Positions 19,647 to 28,700 of a stretch of 64,000 nt of DNA are shown here, piece after piece; within the stretch, counting starts at the first letter, position 1, and every line of letters starts with the position of its first letter. The stretch comes from Bacteroides timonensis (lineage in GTDB: Bacteria > Bacteroidota > Bacteroidia > Bacteroidales > Bacteroidaceae). The translations under genes were made by a program, and so were the position numbers. The stretch lies in the NCBI RefSeq assembly GCF_000513195.1, contig NZ_CBVI010000063.1, positions 24,278 through 88,277 on the forward strand, read 5' to 3'. The notes under the pieces are model-generated. The model was not told the DNA's origin, did no database searches, and saw nothing but the letters and a program-made list of their open reading frames with translations.

Positions 19647-19749
19647 GTCAGCACCCCCTCTACAGATGCCTGTAGCGGTCTTTCGGGACAGCGGGCGATG
19701 ATGAGCAAAATAGTAAACAAGGCGGCAACATAGGGAGGAGAAGATTCCA

Positions 19750-21051
19750 TCATGAATCGCGACCCTGAATGTTGCGATATTGCTGCATAACGTCGTTTCT
19801 TATTTCCGTTTCCTCCTTTGTCAATGCGAACCCCATATATTTGCAGGTGTGGTCGTTACGCAGGATGCAAATGCACATTCGTTTATAAGTAGGAATCTCA
19901 CGGAACTCCGGAATATCAATGTCATCCAAGTAATCCATCATGACCGGCTTTTTGGCCGTCTTATAGTTTGTATTGTCGGCCACGCGTATCGGGATATTGC
20001 GCTCTCTTAGTTTCTGTATCACCTCTTCGCTAAGGCAGCCTCCTTTGTTCTTCCAGAACCTGATACTGGTCTCCAGCTTTTTCTCATACTTCCGGCGGAT
20101 CCGTTCCGGCAAAGTGGACAGCAGGAATTCCATGAACGACTTCCAGGTATATCCTTCGGGAAGGGTGATTTTTTGTCTCCCCATGGCCTGCGTGTTTCCG
20201 TAGATTCCACTGAAGTTCACTCCGTTCACTCTCCCAATCATCCGCCCCCACATAGCGGGGTCAATGACTTTGTATAGTGAAAGGCTCTCTATGGCCTCGC
20301 TGATGAAAGGACTTGCCACACGCTGGCGGTCAAGGCTTACGCCTGCCTGATAGTAGAGGTCGTACAAGCGGTTGTAATCCCATCCGAATTTTCCGTTTGC
20401 TACCCAGATGTCCGTAGTTTTCCAGTCGTAAATCGGATAGAAGTTATAAACGTCCTCATCAATCATCGTACTCCATTCATAATCCTTATAATGTCTGTTT
20501 GCACCCCTGTAGATGGTACGCCATCGGTTATAACTCTCTTGGGTGCGTATGCCTACCAAGCAGCATGTGCGTGTCGCCTGCTTTTGCTTGTGCAGCCAAC
20601 GCGAGAATTCTGTCTGGAAATCATAATCCCACATCCGGCTGTTGTAGAAAGAAAAGTCATGCAGGGTCATCGCATCCTTCGGCATCGGACGCACCCAAGC
20701 CTCTTTCTTGCCCTCATCCCATGGACGCCAATAGTTCTGATACATTGATGTACAAGTGGTTACCCTGAAAGGTACGCATATCCTATATACATCAAGGATA
20801 TCGCGGTTCTCGTTGAACGTACGTTCCACATAGTCTATTGTCATGCTGTATTGTATTTCGTAATCCATGTGAAACACGCCTAACCGAATCGGCAGATTAT
20901 GCTTGCGGATATAGTCAATGCACAAGTTCAATAGCACGCCACTGTCTTTCCCGCCGGAAAAAGATATATAGATATGGTCAAATTCACGGAAGATAAATTC
21001 CAACCTCTTTTGCACTAATTCATAAACATTCTCTTCTCTTTGAGTACCCAT
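19750..21051 (-). CDS. PAPS-reductase-family protein (DUF3440, IbrA-like)
   Basis: 433 residues, cytoplasmic. The PP-loop SGGKDSG at 32-38 marks the ATP pyrophosphatase (PAPS reductase/adenylyltransferase) superfamily; GIRTQES and the C-terminal DUF3440-type region place it with IbrA-like proteins. IbrA is known from E. coli as a regulator encoded beside the ParB-like protein IbrB, and biochemical activity of the family is not settled. No ParB/IbrB-like gene is adjacent: downstream lie the 23-bp repeats and a gene facing the other way. Several cysteines (TRTCCLVG, RMCICILR) could bind metal. Confidence 0.78.
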   Translation of the reverse strand: MGTQREENVYELVQKRLEFIFREFDHIYISFSGGKDSGVLLNLCIDYIRKHNLPIRLGVFHMDYEIQYSMTIDYVERTFNENRDILDVYRICVPFRVTTCTSMYQNYWRPWDEGKKEAWVRPMPKDAMTLHDFSFYNSRMWDYDFQTEFSRWLHKQKQATRTCCLVGIRTQESYNRWRTIYRGANRHYKDYEWSTMIDEDVYNFYPIYDWKTTDIWVANGKFGWDYNRLYDLYYQAGVSLDRQRVASPFISEAIESLSLYKVIDPAMWGRMIGRVNGVNFSGIYGNTQAMGRQKITLPEGYTWKSFMEFLLSTLPERIRRKYEKKLETSIRFWKNKGGCLSEEVIQKLRERNIPIRVADNTNYKTAKKPVMMDYLDDIDIPEFREIPTYKRMCICILRNDHTCKYMGFALTKEETEIRNDVMQQYRNIQGRDS

Positions 21052-21122
21052 AACCGTTTTCTATTATTCAATTAAATCATTCAGATGTGGGGCTATCCTG
21101 ACATGAATACACATGTATTGGT

Positions 21123-23159
21123 CTATTTCATGGGATGTGTGAAAATCAGCCGTGCACCATTATTATAATCGGGATCCACCCAAATATCGCCACCCAGATG
21201 GCGTATTACCATTCTGCAAATAGTCAGCCCGAGCCCCGTCCCTTGTACGAAATCATCAACTTTCGTAAAGCGTTCAAAAATGCGTTCGTGCATACCCTGG
21301 GGAATACCACATCCGGTATCGGTTACGGAGAAAACCAGCATGCCATGCTCATCATCCTTCTCAACAGACAGTGTCACCCGTCCACCTTCGGAAGTGAACT
21401 TGAACGAGTTATACAATAGATTTTTCAAGATCTGTTGTAACCTTTGTGAGTCGGTATATACCATGCAGCTATCATATTCCGACTCAAACGAAACCATCAG
21501 CTGTTGTGCCGCAGGAGCCAGTCTCAAGGAATCCACAACCCCGCGGCCAAGTGCTATCACATCACAATCCTCCATATAAAAAGAAGGATGTTCCGACTCC
21601 AGACGGGCAACATCCAATACATCATCAACCAGACGTAACAGTGCGTCTGAATTCTTACGGATAATATTAACAAATTCTTGCTGTTCCTTATCTTCACCCG
21701 CATACATATCGACCAATACGCATGAAAAACCAACAATTGCATTTAATGGCGTGCGTATCTCGTGACTCATGTTTGCAACAAATGCACTTTTCATCTGGTT
21801 TGCATCCTCTGCCCGTTTTCTCGCCTCTTCCGCATTGTCTTTTGCGATACGCAACTCTGCCTCGGACTGCCGTAGTTTTGACTCGGAGGCTTGTAATAAG
21901 TGTTTGTCTTCCATCAGTTGACGGTTACTCTCCAGTAAATTGTTTTTCAGCTTCTTTGTCTTTATATAAAATGAAAATGAAACAATAGTGCCTAACAGCA
22001 AGGATATGACGACAAACAACAATATTTTCAACTCTATTGAATAGACTTCAAAGAAGCTTAGGGGACGATTTAAGAAATCCGAATGTTCCGGAAGTTCATT
22101 TGCACTAACTTTAAGCTCCTCCAATTTATTGTAATCGAAGAGATAATGCATCGGCAATACATAATACTCCGGTTTTACCTGATGTCCGGAGTGTATTATC
22201 TCATACGCTTTTTTCCCGACACGTCCTGCCAAGTCATCGTATAAAGGAACATAGCCGCCGACAGACCAATAGCCAATACTACTGGATGTAAGGCTGAAAG
22301 CCGGAACTGAGGGAACGACATGGGTAAACGCATAAACGGAATTATTAATATAAGCCATGTCATTGCTGTCAATGCGCCAGATGCCTACCAGGATGGCCGT
22401 GTTGGCAGGTATTTCCTTTAGGGTATCTACCGCTTGGTCAAGGGACAACTTGCGCCCGTCAATCATAGTAACTTCCAGTTCGGGAGATGCCTGCATATAA
22501 TCATTGACCAATGCCCACTGGATAAGTCCGTTATAGGTATTGTCTGATAGAAAAGCTATATGATTGGTTTGGGGGTATAGACGTTTGATTAATTCTACCG
22601 TTTTGTCCATATCATATTGGTATGCATAGCAAGCTGCCACATTGGTACGCCTGCGCATCCTGTCAATCAAATCTATACTGTGTGGAGAAAAAGTTTTTAG
22701 GTCAATAGAGTCATTTGGAGGCAGCATGACTCCATGTCGTGAAGCGCGTGAACATATCACAGGCAAGTCCGTATGGTCTTTGGTTTCATATTCCTTACTC
22801 AGATAGGCAGTCCATGCCTCTCCGCCTAAAAGTAACATCAGTTTTGCTTGTGGATGTTTGCAGCGGATTTCATACAGCCGTTGGGGCCAGTAGAACATAC
22901 CTTTCAGATTGAATACGTTCATATTTTCAACTACAACCGGCAATGTTCCTCCTAAGTTATTATAGGTTTCTATAAAATTGTTGATCCCGTCGTATATATA
23001 TTTGGTATCTGACGTATAAGATGTTACAATCAGAATTTCTCCATCGACCGGATTACTTGTCCTTTCTGAAGATGAAGATGCTTTCAGTGTGTTTGAATAA
23101 CAAAAAACTAAGAGTGCTACAAGCAATAATAGCCTAAGTTCTTTGGCATGTTTTTCCAT
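21123..23159 (-). CDS. Sensor histidine kinase with periplasmic sugar-binding-like sensor
   Basis: 678 residues from the ATG at 23159. An ATG four codons earlier (23171) would leave almost no leader after the -7 motif at 23185-23192, so the inner one is preferred. Signal peptide, periplasmic ABC-type binding-protein-like domain (to about 365), one membrane span (about 370-395), coiled coil, HisKA with His466 (NMSHEIRTPLNAIVGF), and ATPase domain with DTGCGIP and GTGLGLT. No receiver domain. The sensor belongs to the same broad class as the kinase at 3192-5912. No partner regulator nearby. Confidence 0.87.
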   Translation of the reverse strand: MEKHAKELRLLLLVALLVFCYSNTLKASSSSERTSNPVDGEILIVTSYTSDTKYIYDGINNFIETYNNLGGTLPVVVENMNVFNLKGMFYWPQRLYEIRCKHPQAKLMLLLGGEAWTAYLSKEYETKDHTDLPVICSRASRHGVMLPPNDSIDLKTFSPHSIDLIDRMRRRTNVAACYAYQYDMDKTVELIKRLYPQTNHIAFLSDNTYNGLIQWALVNDYMQASPELEVTMIDGRKLSLDQAVDTLKEIPANTAILVGIWRIDSNDMAYINNSVYAFTHVVPSVPAFSLTSSSIGYWSVGGYVPLYDDLAGRVGKKAYEIIHSGHQVKPEYYVLPMHYLFDYNKLEELKVSANELPEHSDFLNRPLSFFEVYSIELKILLFVVISLLLGTIVSFSFYIKTKKLKNNLLESNRQLMEDKHLLQASESKLRQSEAELRIAKDNAEEARKRAEDANQMKSAFVANMSHEIRTPLNAIVGFSCVLVDMYAGEDKEQQEFVNIIRKNSDALLRLVDDVLDVARLESEHPSFYMEDCDVIALGRGVVDSLRLAPAAQQLMVSFESEYDSCMVYTDSQRLQQILKNLLYNSFKFTSEGGRVTLSVEKDDEHGMLVFSVTDTGCGIPQGMHERIFERFTKVDDFVQGTGLGLTICRMVIRHLGGDIWVDPDYNNGARLIFTHPMK

Positions 23160-23184
23160 TAAAATATGCAATTATATTGTCATG

Positions 23185-23192
23185 CAAATATA
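23185..23192 (-). promoter_or_regulatory. -7 promoter motif of the fourth histidine kinase
   Basis: Minus-strand TATATTTG followed by C, matching TAnnTTTG, 25 nt before the preferred start. It helps decide the start codon. The -33 region is AT-rich without a clear TTTG. Confidence 0.55.
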
Positions 23193-23233
23193 AGTCTTTT
23201 TTCGGTTATAAATATTATTTGTGAACAAAATGA

Positions 23234-23271
23234 GTGGGGGCTATTGGATGAACACATCCATTGGCCCCCAC
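23234..23271 (-). terminator. Strong GC-rich hairpin after the small secreted-protein gene
   Basis: A 17-bp stem (23234-23250 with 23255-23271, one wobble and one mismatch) closes on a 4-nt loop and has a GTGGGGGC base. It lies 16 nt beyond the stop of the minus-strand gene at 23288. A weak T-rich stretch follows on the minus strand, so it is probably a terminator. Confidence 0.6.
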
Positions 23272-23287
23272 CCATCTTTAGCCTTGA

Positions 23288-23560
23288 TTAAAAATCATCC
23301 TTGTCATCAAAGCAATATCCGGCCACACAAAAGCCATCCCGCAGCAGGAATGATAAAGTCCTTCCGGATACTCTTGCCTCAATGACTTTCTCACCTTGCC
23401 GGATGCCTGGTACATCATTTATTTCTTTGTACCGTTTTTTAAGGTCTATCTCGGAAAGCCCACGACTCTTCGGGATGAGGGTACATGTTGGTAATGGCTG
23501 GCTCATAAATGTCAAAGCCAACAAGGCTGATAAATTTCCGGCCAACAGTTGTTGTTTCAT
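23288..23560 (-). CDS. Small putative secreted protein, 90 residues
   Basis: From the ATG at 23560 the protein begins MKQQLLAGNLSALLALTFMS, which looks like a signal sequence; earlier in-frame ATGs would bury it. The mature part is charged and ends in FCVAGYCFDDKDDF with two cysteines. No family recognised. It has its own hairpin terminator and a possible -7 motif (TAACTTTG on the minus strand at 23661-23668), so it is probably a single-gene unit. Confidence 0.5.
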   Translation of the reverse strand: MKQQLLAGNLSALLALTFMSQPLPTCTLIPKSRGLSEIDLKKRYKEINDVPGIRQGEKVIEARVSGRTLSFLLRDGFCVAGYCFDDKDDF

Positions 23561-23660
23561 GTTAAAAGTGTTTGTTTGCTCGATGTTCCGAAGCTTGTTG
23601 CTAATGACAGAAGCGCAGAACACCTCTTTCCGTTTTACTGACTGCCAAGTCTGAATTCCT

Positions 23661-23668
23661 CAAAGTTA
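23661..23668 (-). promoter_or_regulatory. Possible -7 motif for the 90-residue protein
   Basis: Minus-strand TAACTTTG fits TAnnTTTG and would give a leader of about 95 nt. No -33 box is visible. The wider gap 23561-24062 holds no other gene. Confidence 0.35.
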
Positions 23669-24018
23669 TATCTAATTGTTTCAGATACTATCTTTGAAAC
23701 GGTTGTTTCAGAATTGACTGTTTTGTACAACTTGTAGATAACGCTTCCATTCGGACAACCCTCTTTTGGTTGTTCGATAATAAAAACATTGTATCAGGTC
23801 AATAGTTGGTACAATTCGGGTAAATCTTGTACCTAAACGGGTATAATTTTTATTATAGGAAATTGCATCTCTACCACAGTAAAATAAGATATCTATTACG
23901 TATAGCATACTTAGCGGATGCTCTAACGGACATTCTAACAATAAAAGAGTATTTGCGGGAAATAAAAGTGTTTGTAAAATAGTTGTCCTGTTATCGGATT
24001 AATTTGCGGTTTTATTAT

Positions 24019-24026
24019 TACCTTTG
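24019..24026 (+). promoter_or_regulatory. -7 promoter motif of the HU gene
   Basis: TACCTTTG matches TAnnTTTG exactly, 36 nt before the HU start codon, followed by an AT-rich leader. The -33 box is not clear at the usual spacing. Confidence 0.55.
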
Positions 24027-24062
24027 TCTTCTAATTAACTAGAAACTAATAATATATAACCT

Positions 24063-24335
24063 ATGACAAAAGCGGATGTTATAAAAGAAATAGTCCAGAA
24101 AACGGGTATCGACCAAGAGGCGGTATCACAAGTTGTGGAAGCGATGATGAGTTCCATAAAGGAAGCAATGGCTGGTGGTGATGAAGTGTTCCTGCGTGGT
24201 TTCGGCAGTTTTATCATCAAACGTCGTGCGGAGAAAATGGGTAGAAATATATCTCAAAATACAAGTATGATCATTCCTGCCCATAATATTCCTGCTTTTA
24301 AACCGGCTGAATCTTTTGTGAAAATGATAAAATAG
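24063..24335 (+). CDS. HU/IHF-family DNA-binding protein
   Basis: 90 residues, the usual HU length. It begins MTKADVIKEIVQKTGIDQEA and carries the conserved segment DEVFLRGFGSFIIKRRAEK, then a beta arm with Pro (MIIPAHNIPAFKP) that inserts into the DNA minor groove. HU proteins bend and compact DNA as dimers. A promoter motif lies just upstream and the gene appears monocistronic. Confidence 0.93.
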   Translation: MTKADVIKEIVQKTGIDQEAVSQVVEAMMSSIKEAMAGGDEVFLRGFGSFIIKRRAEKMGRNISQNTSMIIPAHNIPAFKPAESFVKMIK

Positions 24336-24456
24336 CTTTGTTTGTTAATAGCTTTAATAATTAGTAAGAATGCACCTCTGAGTCCGAACTTTTTAAGTGG
24401 AGATTCAGGGGTTACTTATGTTTCCGCTAATAGACGCTTCACCTTAACGGTTATAA

Positions 24457-24639
24457 TCAATATTTAGTAAGATTATACTTTTCTCTAAGAAGAGTCTGTT
24501 CTTCTGCTGTCAATGAATTGAAATAACCCTTCCATCCTGGGCAAAAATTAATGTGCCAGCGCCAGAAACGTCCGGGCAACGACCTCGGCTTCTTTTCATA
24601 CTTGGCTCTTAATGAGCAATTTTTACACTTCTGTTCCAT
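24457..24639 (-). CDS. Small cysteine-containing conserved protein, 60 residues
   Basis: MEQKCKNCSLRAKYEKKPRS is followed by PGRFWRWHINFCPGWKGYF and a charged helix ending in KYNLTKY. Three cysteines and a histidine (CKNC, HINFC) could form a small zinc site. The composition is that of a real folded small protein, and I believe similar proteins are common in Bacteroides, but no function is known to me. It converges on the HU gene. Confidence 0.6.
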   Translation of the reverse strand: MEQKCKNCSLRAKYEKKPRSLPGRFWRWHINFCPGWKGYFNSLTAEEQTLLREKYNLTKY

Positions 24640-25296
24640 AATAATGCATATTGGTTATATTTTTATTGCAGGATGTACTCATATTAAAATTGCTTGACGG
24701 TATGATTCATCCTGCCATCTTGGACAAAGATAGGTCTTTGGGGGATACGGTTTGCAAATAATGGCTCTTTTTTTAGAAGCTTTTCTACTTTAACTGCTTA
24801 CATCTTCGATGCCTATATTTACAATCAGTTGGATAATATTGTACATATTGATGAGCTGCAATTTATTAGTACTTATTTTACCTAAATAGATACCTTCCAA
24901 TATCAGCTAATCGCTATTTTTGCATTAGCTAAGACTGGTTAGTTCAAAAGTCTACAGATATGGTGGAATCATCTGCTATTGAGGGTATAGAGGCCCTTCT
25001 GTAAACTTGAGATTTTTCAGTTGGAAACGTCAGAATAAGAAGATAGTTTGTGACACGTTGATATTGCATTTAGCTTTACGATGCAGTGGCATTTTTATCT
25101 TCTGTATAATTTATTGAACAATAATCATAGTTAAGTAAGAGGCATTATAAGAAAGTAGAAATTATTGTTTAGTTAATAAATGGGGGAGTCCTAACCTCCA
25201 TATATAAGATGGGTTAGTTGTGAAGCTTATCCACTTGATAAAGCAAATAAATAAAAAGTTTATTCTATTTATAGAGGCTTTTTTAATGTGCTGGTC

Positions 25297-25329
25297 GGAA
25301 GGATGAACTGTGACAGTCCGTCCTTTCGG
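25297..25329. repeat. Hairpin of a dispersed family (copy 2)
   Basis: GAAGGATGAACTG, then TGA, then CAGTCCGTCCTTTC, an imperfect stem of about 12 bp. The core is shared with the terminator at 16259 and the hairpin at 25504. Confidence 0.55.
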
Positions 25330-25503
25330 AATTTTAAAGGTTTGATAATATAAAAACTCTATCTATATATAGGAAAAATGAGTCTGTGATCTCTTAGATT
25401 TGTATTCATATTTTATTGTTCTATCGTTTTGTGGTGTTATTTCTTATTTTTAGATAGAGTTCTTATACTGTGTGAAGTAGTTTCTCCTCAATGTATGAGG
25501 ATA

Positions 25504-25539
25504 AAGAAAGGGACGGACTGTGATAGCCCGTTCCTTCTT
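25504..25539. repeat. Hairpin of a dispersed family (copy 3)
   Basis: AAGAAAGGGACGGACT pairs with AGCCCGTTCCTTCTT around a short loop (GTGAT). Same core as the hairpins at 16259 and 25297. Confidence 0.55.
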
Positions 25540-25669
25540 ACAATAATAAGAATAGTGTAGTCAGTCATATTAGCTTTAGGCATTTATCCTACAATAAATT
25601 AGGATAAGCTTCGTGCCAAAAGCTGGGAAGAAAGGTGGAATATTTATTGTTATTTTGCGTTAAAAATAT

Positions 25670-25677
25670 TATTTTTG
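25670..25677 (+). promoter_or_regulatory. -7 promoter motif of the hybrid two-component regulator
   Basis: TATTTTTG matches TAnnTTTG 57 nt before the start. ATTG at 25646-25649 sits at the right spacing for a weak -33 box. Confidence 0.55.
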
Positions 25678-25734
25678 TAAATTAACTTAATTAGCGATAT
25701 ATAATATCACTAAACCAAATATCCTTATTTCTAT

Positions 25735-28700
25735 ATGAAAAAGATTATATATTTTTTAGGACTGCTGTTTCCTCTATTCTGCCATGCCCAGATTTACAAG
25801 TATATCGGAGTAGAGGAAGGCCTGAGCCACCGACGTGTATATGCCATAAGTAAGGATTCTAAAGGATATATGTGGTTTCTTACTCATAGTGGCATAGACC
25901 GCTATGACGGGAAGAATATCAAAACCTATCATTTGATGGATGGGAATGAAGAGTTGAGTTCACTGATCAATCTGAATTGGCTGCATTTGGACAATGAAGG
26001 TCGGTTGTGGGAAACCGGACGCAAAGGTCGCGTATATTGTTATGATATAAGAAGTGATATGTTTCGTCTGTTGTATAAGATTCCAGAAGAAAACACTTCT
26101 GTACCCATACTTGTCACTCATAGTTTCATTGACTTGAATGAGGTTATATGGTTATGCAATGACCGTTACATTTATCTGTACGACACCAATTCCCGAACTG
26201 TAGAAAGATTGGAAAACCGTTTGAATGAAAGTATAAAAGGCATTATACAGATAGCCCCCGACCGTTATTTTATAGGTACCGAGAAAGGGGTACACCATGC
26301 TCGATTGAGAAATCGGGAAATGACCCTCCTCCCCTGCGACAAACTCGACAACCTGAATATAGAGGTTAATAGCATGTATTTCGATAAAGTCTTACGTAAA
26401 CTGTTCATTGGCACTTTCCAACAAGGAATATATATCTACGATATGAATACAAAAACCACTTTACGGGGAGCTCCGGGAATGGAAGAAATAAGTATTCTCC
26501 GTATATGTCCTTTTGAAGAAAACTCATTGTTGCTGGCTACGGAAGGTGCAGGTGTTTTCTGCATGAACAAGATTACTTATAAAGCTATCCCTTTTATTGT
26601 TTCCGGTCATAAGGATTATGCAGGTTTAAAAAGCAACACGGTTCCTGATATTTACATTGACCATGAAAAGCGTATCTGGATGGCAGATTTTCCTTTTGGT
26701 GTTACTTTATGTGACCGTCGTTACAGCAATTATAATTGGATGCGGAATATAGAAGATAATCCGCAATCCTTAGTGAACAATAAAGTGAATGTCATTATGG
26801 AAGACAGCCAAGAGGACCTGTGGTATGGAACCGGAGATGGGATCAGCTTATATTCCCGGCATACAGGAAAATGGCATACTTTTTTCTCTCCTATAACAAA
26901 CCCTGCTGCTTACAAAAAGGATCAGATTTTTATAGCCTTATGTGAGGTGAAACCAGGCATCATCTGGGCGGCAGGATATGGTTCGGATATTCTACAGATA
27001 GACAAGCATAATCTATCTGTAAAATTATTGGATATTTCTGAAATGGAGTCAGACAAAGTACGCCCGGACAAATATATCTGCGAGATTATTAAAGACTCAA
27101 AAGGCAATATCTGGTCGGGCGGTTATTACAATCTGAAATGTTTTGATAGTACACTGCAGAATGTCAGGCTATATAGGGGATTGAATTTTATCACGGCATT
27201 GGCAGAGAAGGATGCACGACATATATGGGTAGGTACGGCAGTTGGCGTTTTCTTGCTGGACAAGCAGACCGGAAATTTCAAGGGACTTGAGCTACCTGTA
27301 AAAGCCAATTATGTCAATGCATTGAATCAAGATGCTGATGGCAAACTGTATATTGCCACTAATGGTTCCGGATTGTTGGTTTATGATAGTAAGGAAAACA
27401 AATTTAGCCATTACGATACAGCAAACAGTTCTTTGATATCAAATAATGTCTACAGCGTATTATTCAGCATGAATGACATTGTAATGATGAGTACCGAAAA
27501 AGGGCTTAGCGCCTTTATTCCCTCTAAACAGATATTTCACAACTGGACAAAAGACCAAGGACTTATGCCTAGTAATTTCAATCCGCAAGCAGGTGTTATA
27601 AGGAAGAACGGGAACTTGGTCTTCGGCAGTTCTAACGGAGCTGTGGAATTTAATCGAAAGATTAATATTCCGGAACGAAAAACGTCCCGTATGGTATTCC
27701 ACGACTTAAGGATTCTTTATCAGAGTGTGAATCCCTCCACGGAGGAATCACCGCTTACCAATGATATAGACAGTATAAAGGTCTTGAGGCTAAAAAGTTC
27801 TCAGAACACGTTCTCGCTGGGTATATCTTCTATTAATTACGATTATCCCTCCAACATTCTTTATTCATGGAAGTTGGAAGGTTTTTATGATGAGTGGAGC
27901 CAGCCTGACCGTCAAGGCATTATTAGTTTTACCAATCTATATTCCGGTGACTATAAGTTGCGCGTCCGGGCGATTTCTAACGAAGACAGTGGATTGATAC
28001 TCGAAGAACGTTCCATAGATATTATAATAGAAAAGCCGATATGGTTAAGCTGGTGGGCAGTCGGACTATATATACTGCTGTTCATATCCGGATGTGCAAT
28101 AATCATGCATTTCTTGTCTTTAAAGAAACAGCGTAAGTTGTCTGAAGAAAAAGTACGTTTCTTTATCAATACGGCACATGATTTACGGACTCCTATCACA
28201 CTGATCAAAGCTCCGCTGGAAGATATTGATTCCAAGGAATCATTAAGCCGGGACGCAAAACTGAACTTGCAAACGGCACTGAGAAATACTAATTCACTTT
28301 TCCGGATGACTACTAATCTCATCAACTTGGAAAGGATAAACATGTATGCTTCCGAGCTTTATGTAGCGGAATATGATTTAGATGCATTCATGGCAGAAAC
28401 AATTGAGGCTTTCCGTGCCTATGCGGCTGTGAAAGAAGTGGAACTGCGGTATAAACGGAATCTCAAAGATCTGCATGTATGGTTTGACCGGGATAAAATG
28501 GACTCTATCTTGAAGAATCTTATATCAAATGCCATCAAATACACCCATGCCGGAGGAAGTGTCACTGTTTCGGTTGGGGAAACCATTCAGTCATGGACTG
28601 TAGAGGTGAGTGATACGGGTATTGGTATTCCGGGGAATGAGCAGCATAAATTGTTCCGTTACTTCTTCAGGGCTACTAATGCTGTCAATTCAAAACTTGT

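Larger units (their letters stand above)
24640..25734. other. 1.1-kb AT-rich region with two hairpins, no intact gene
   Basis: No credible ORF. Short stretches look like decayed coding sequence; for example, 24959-25004 reads DMVESSAIEGIEALL before a stop, reminiscent of the 'SS-IEG' motif of Fic-type proteins but too short to assign. Two related hairpins lie at 25297-25329 and 25504-25539, and the promoter of the downstream regulator at 25670. Confidence 0.5.

Noticed and set aside
24959..25004. Fic-like 'SSAIEG' motif in the 1.1-kb gap
   Set aside because: Only about 15 codons with no supporting downstream Fic motif; noted as possible decayed DNA but not called.
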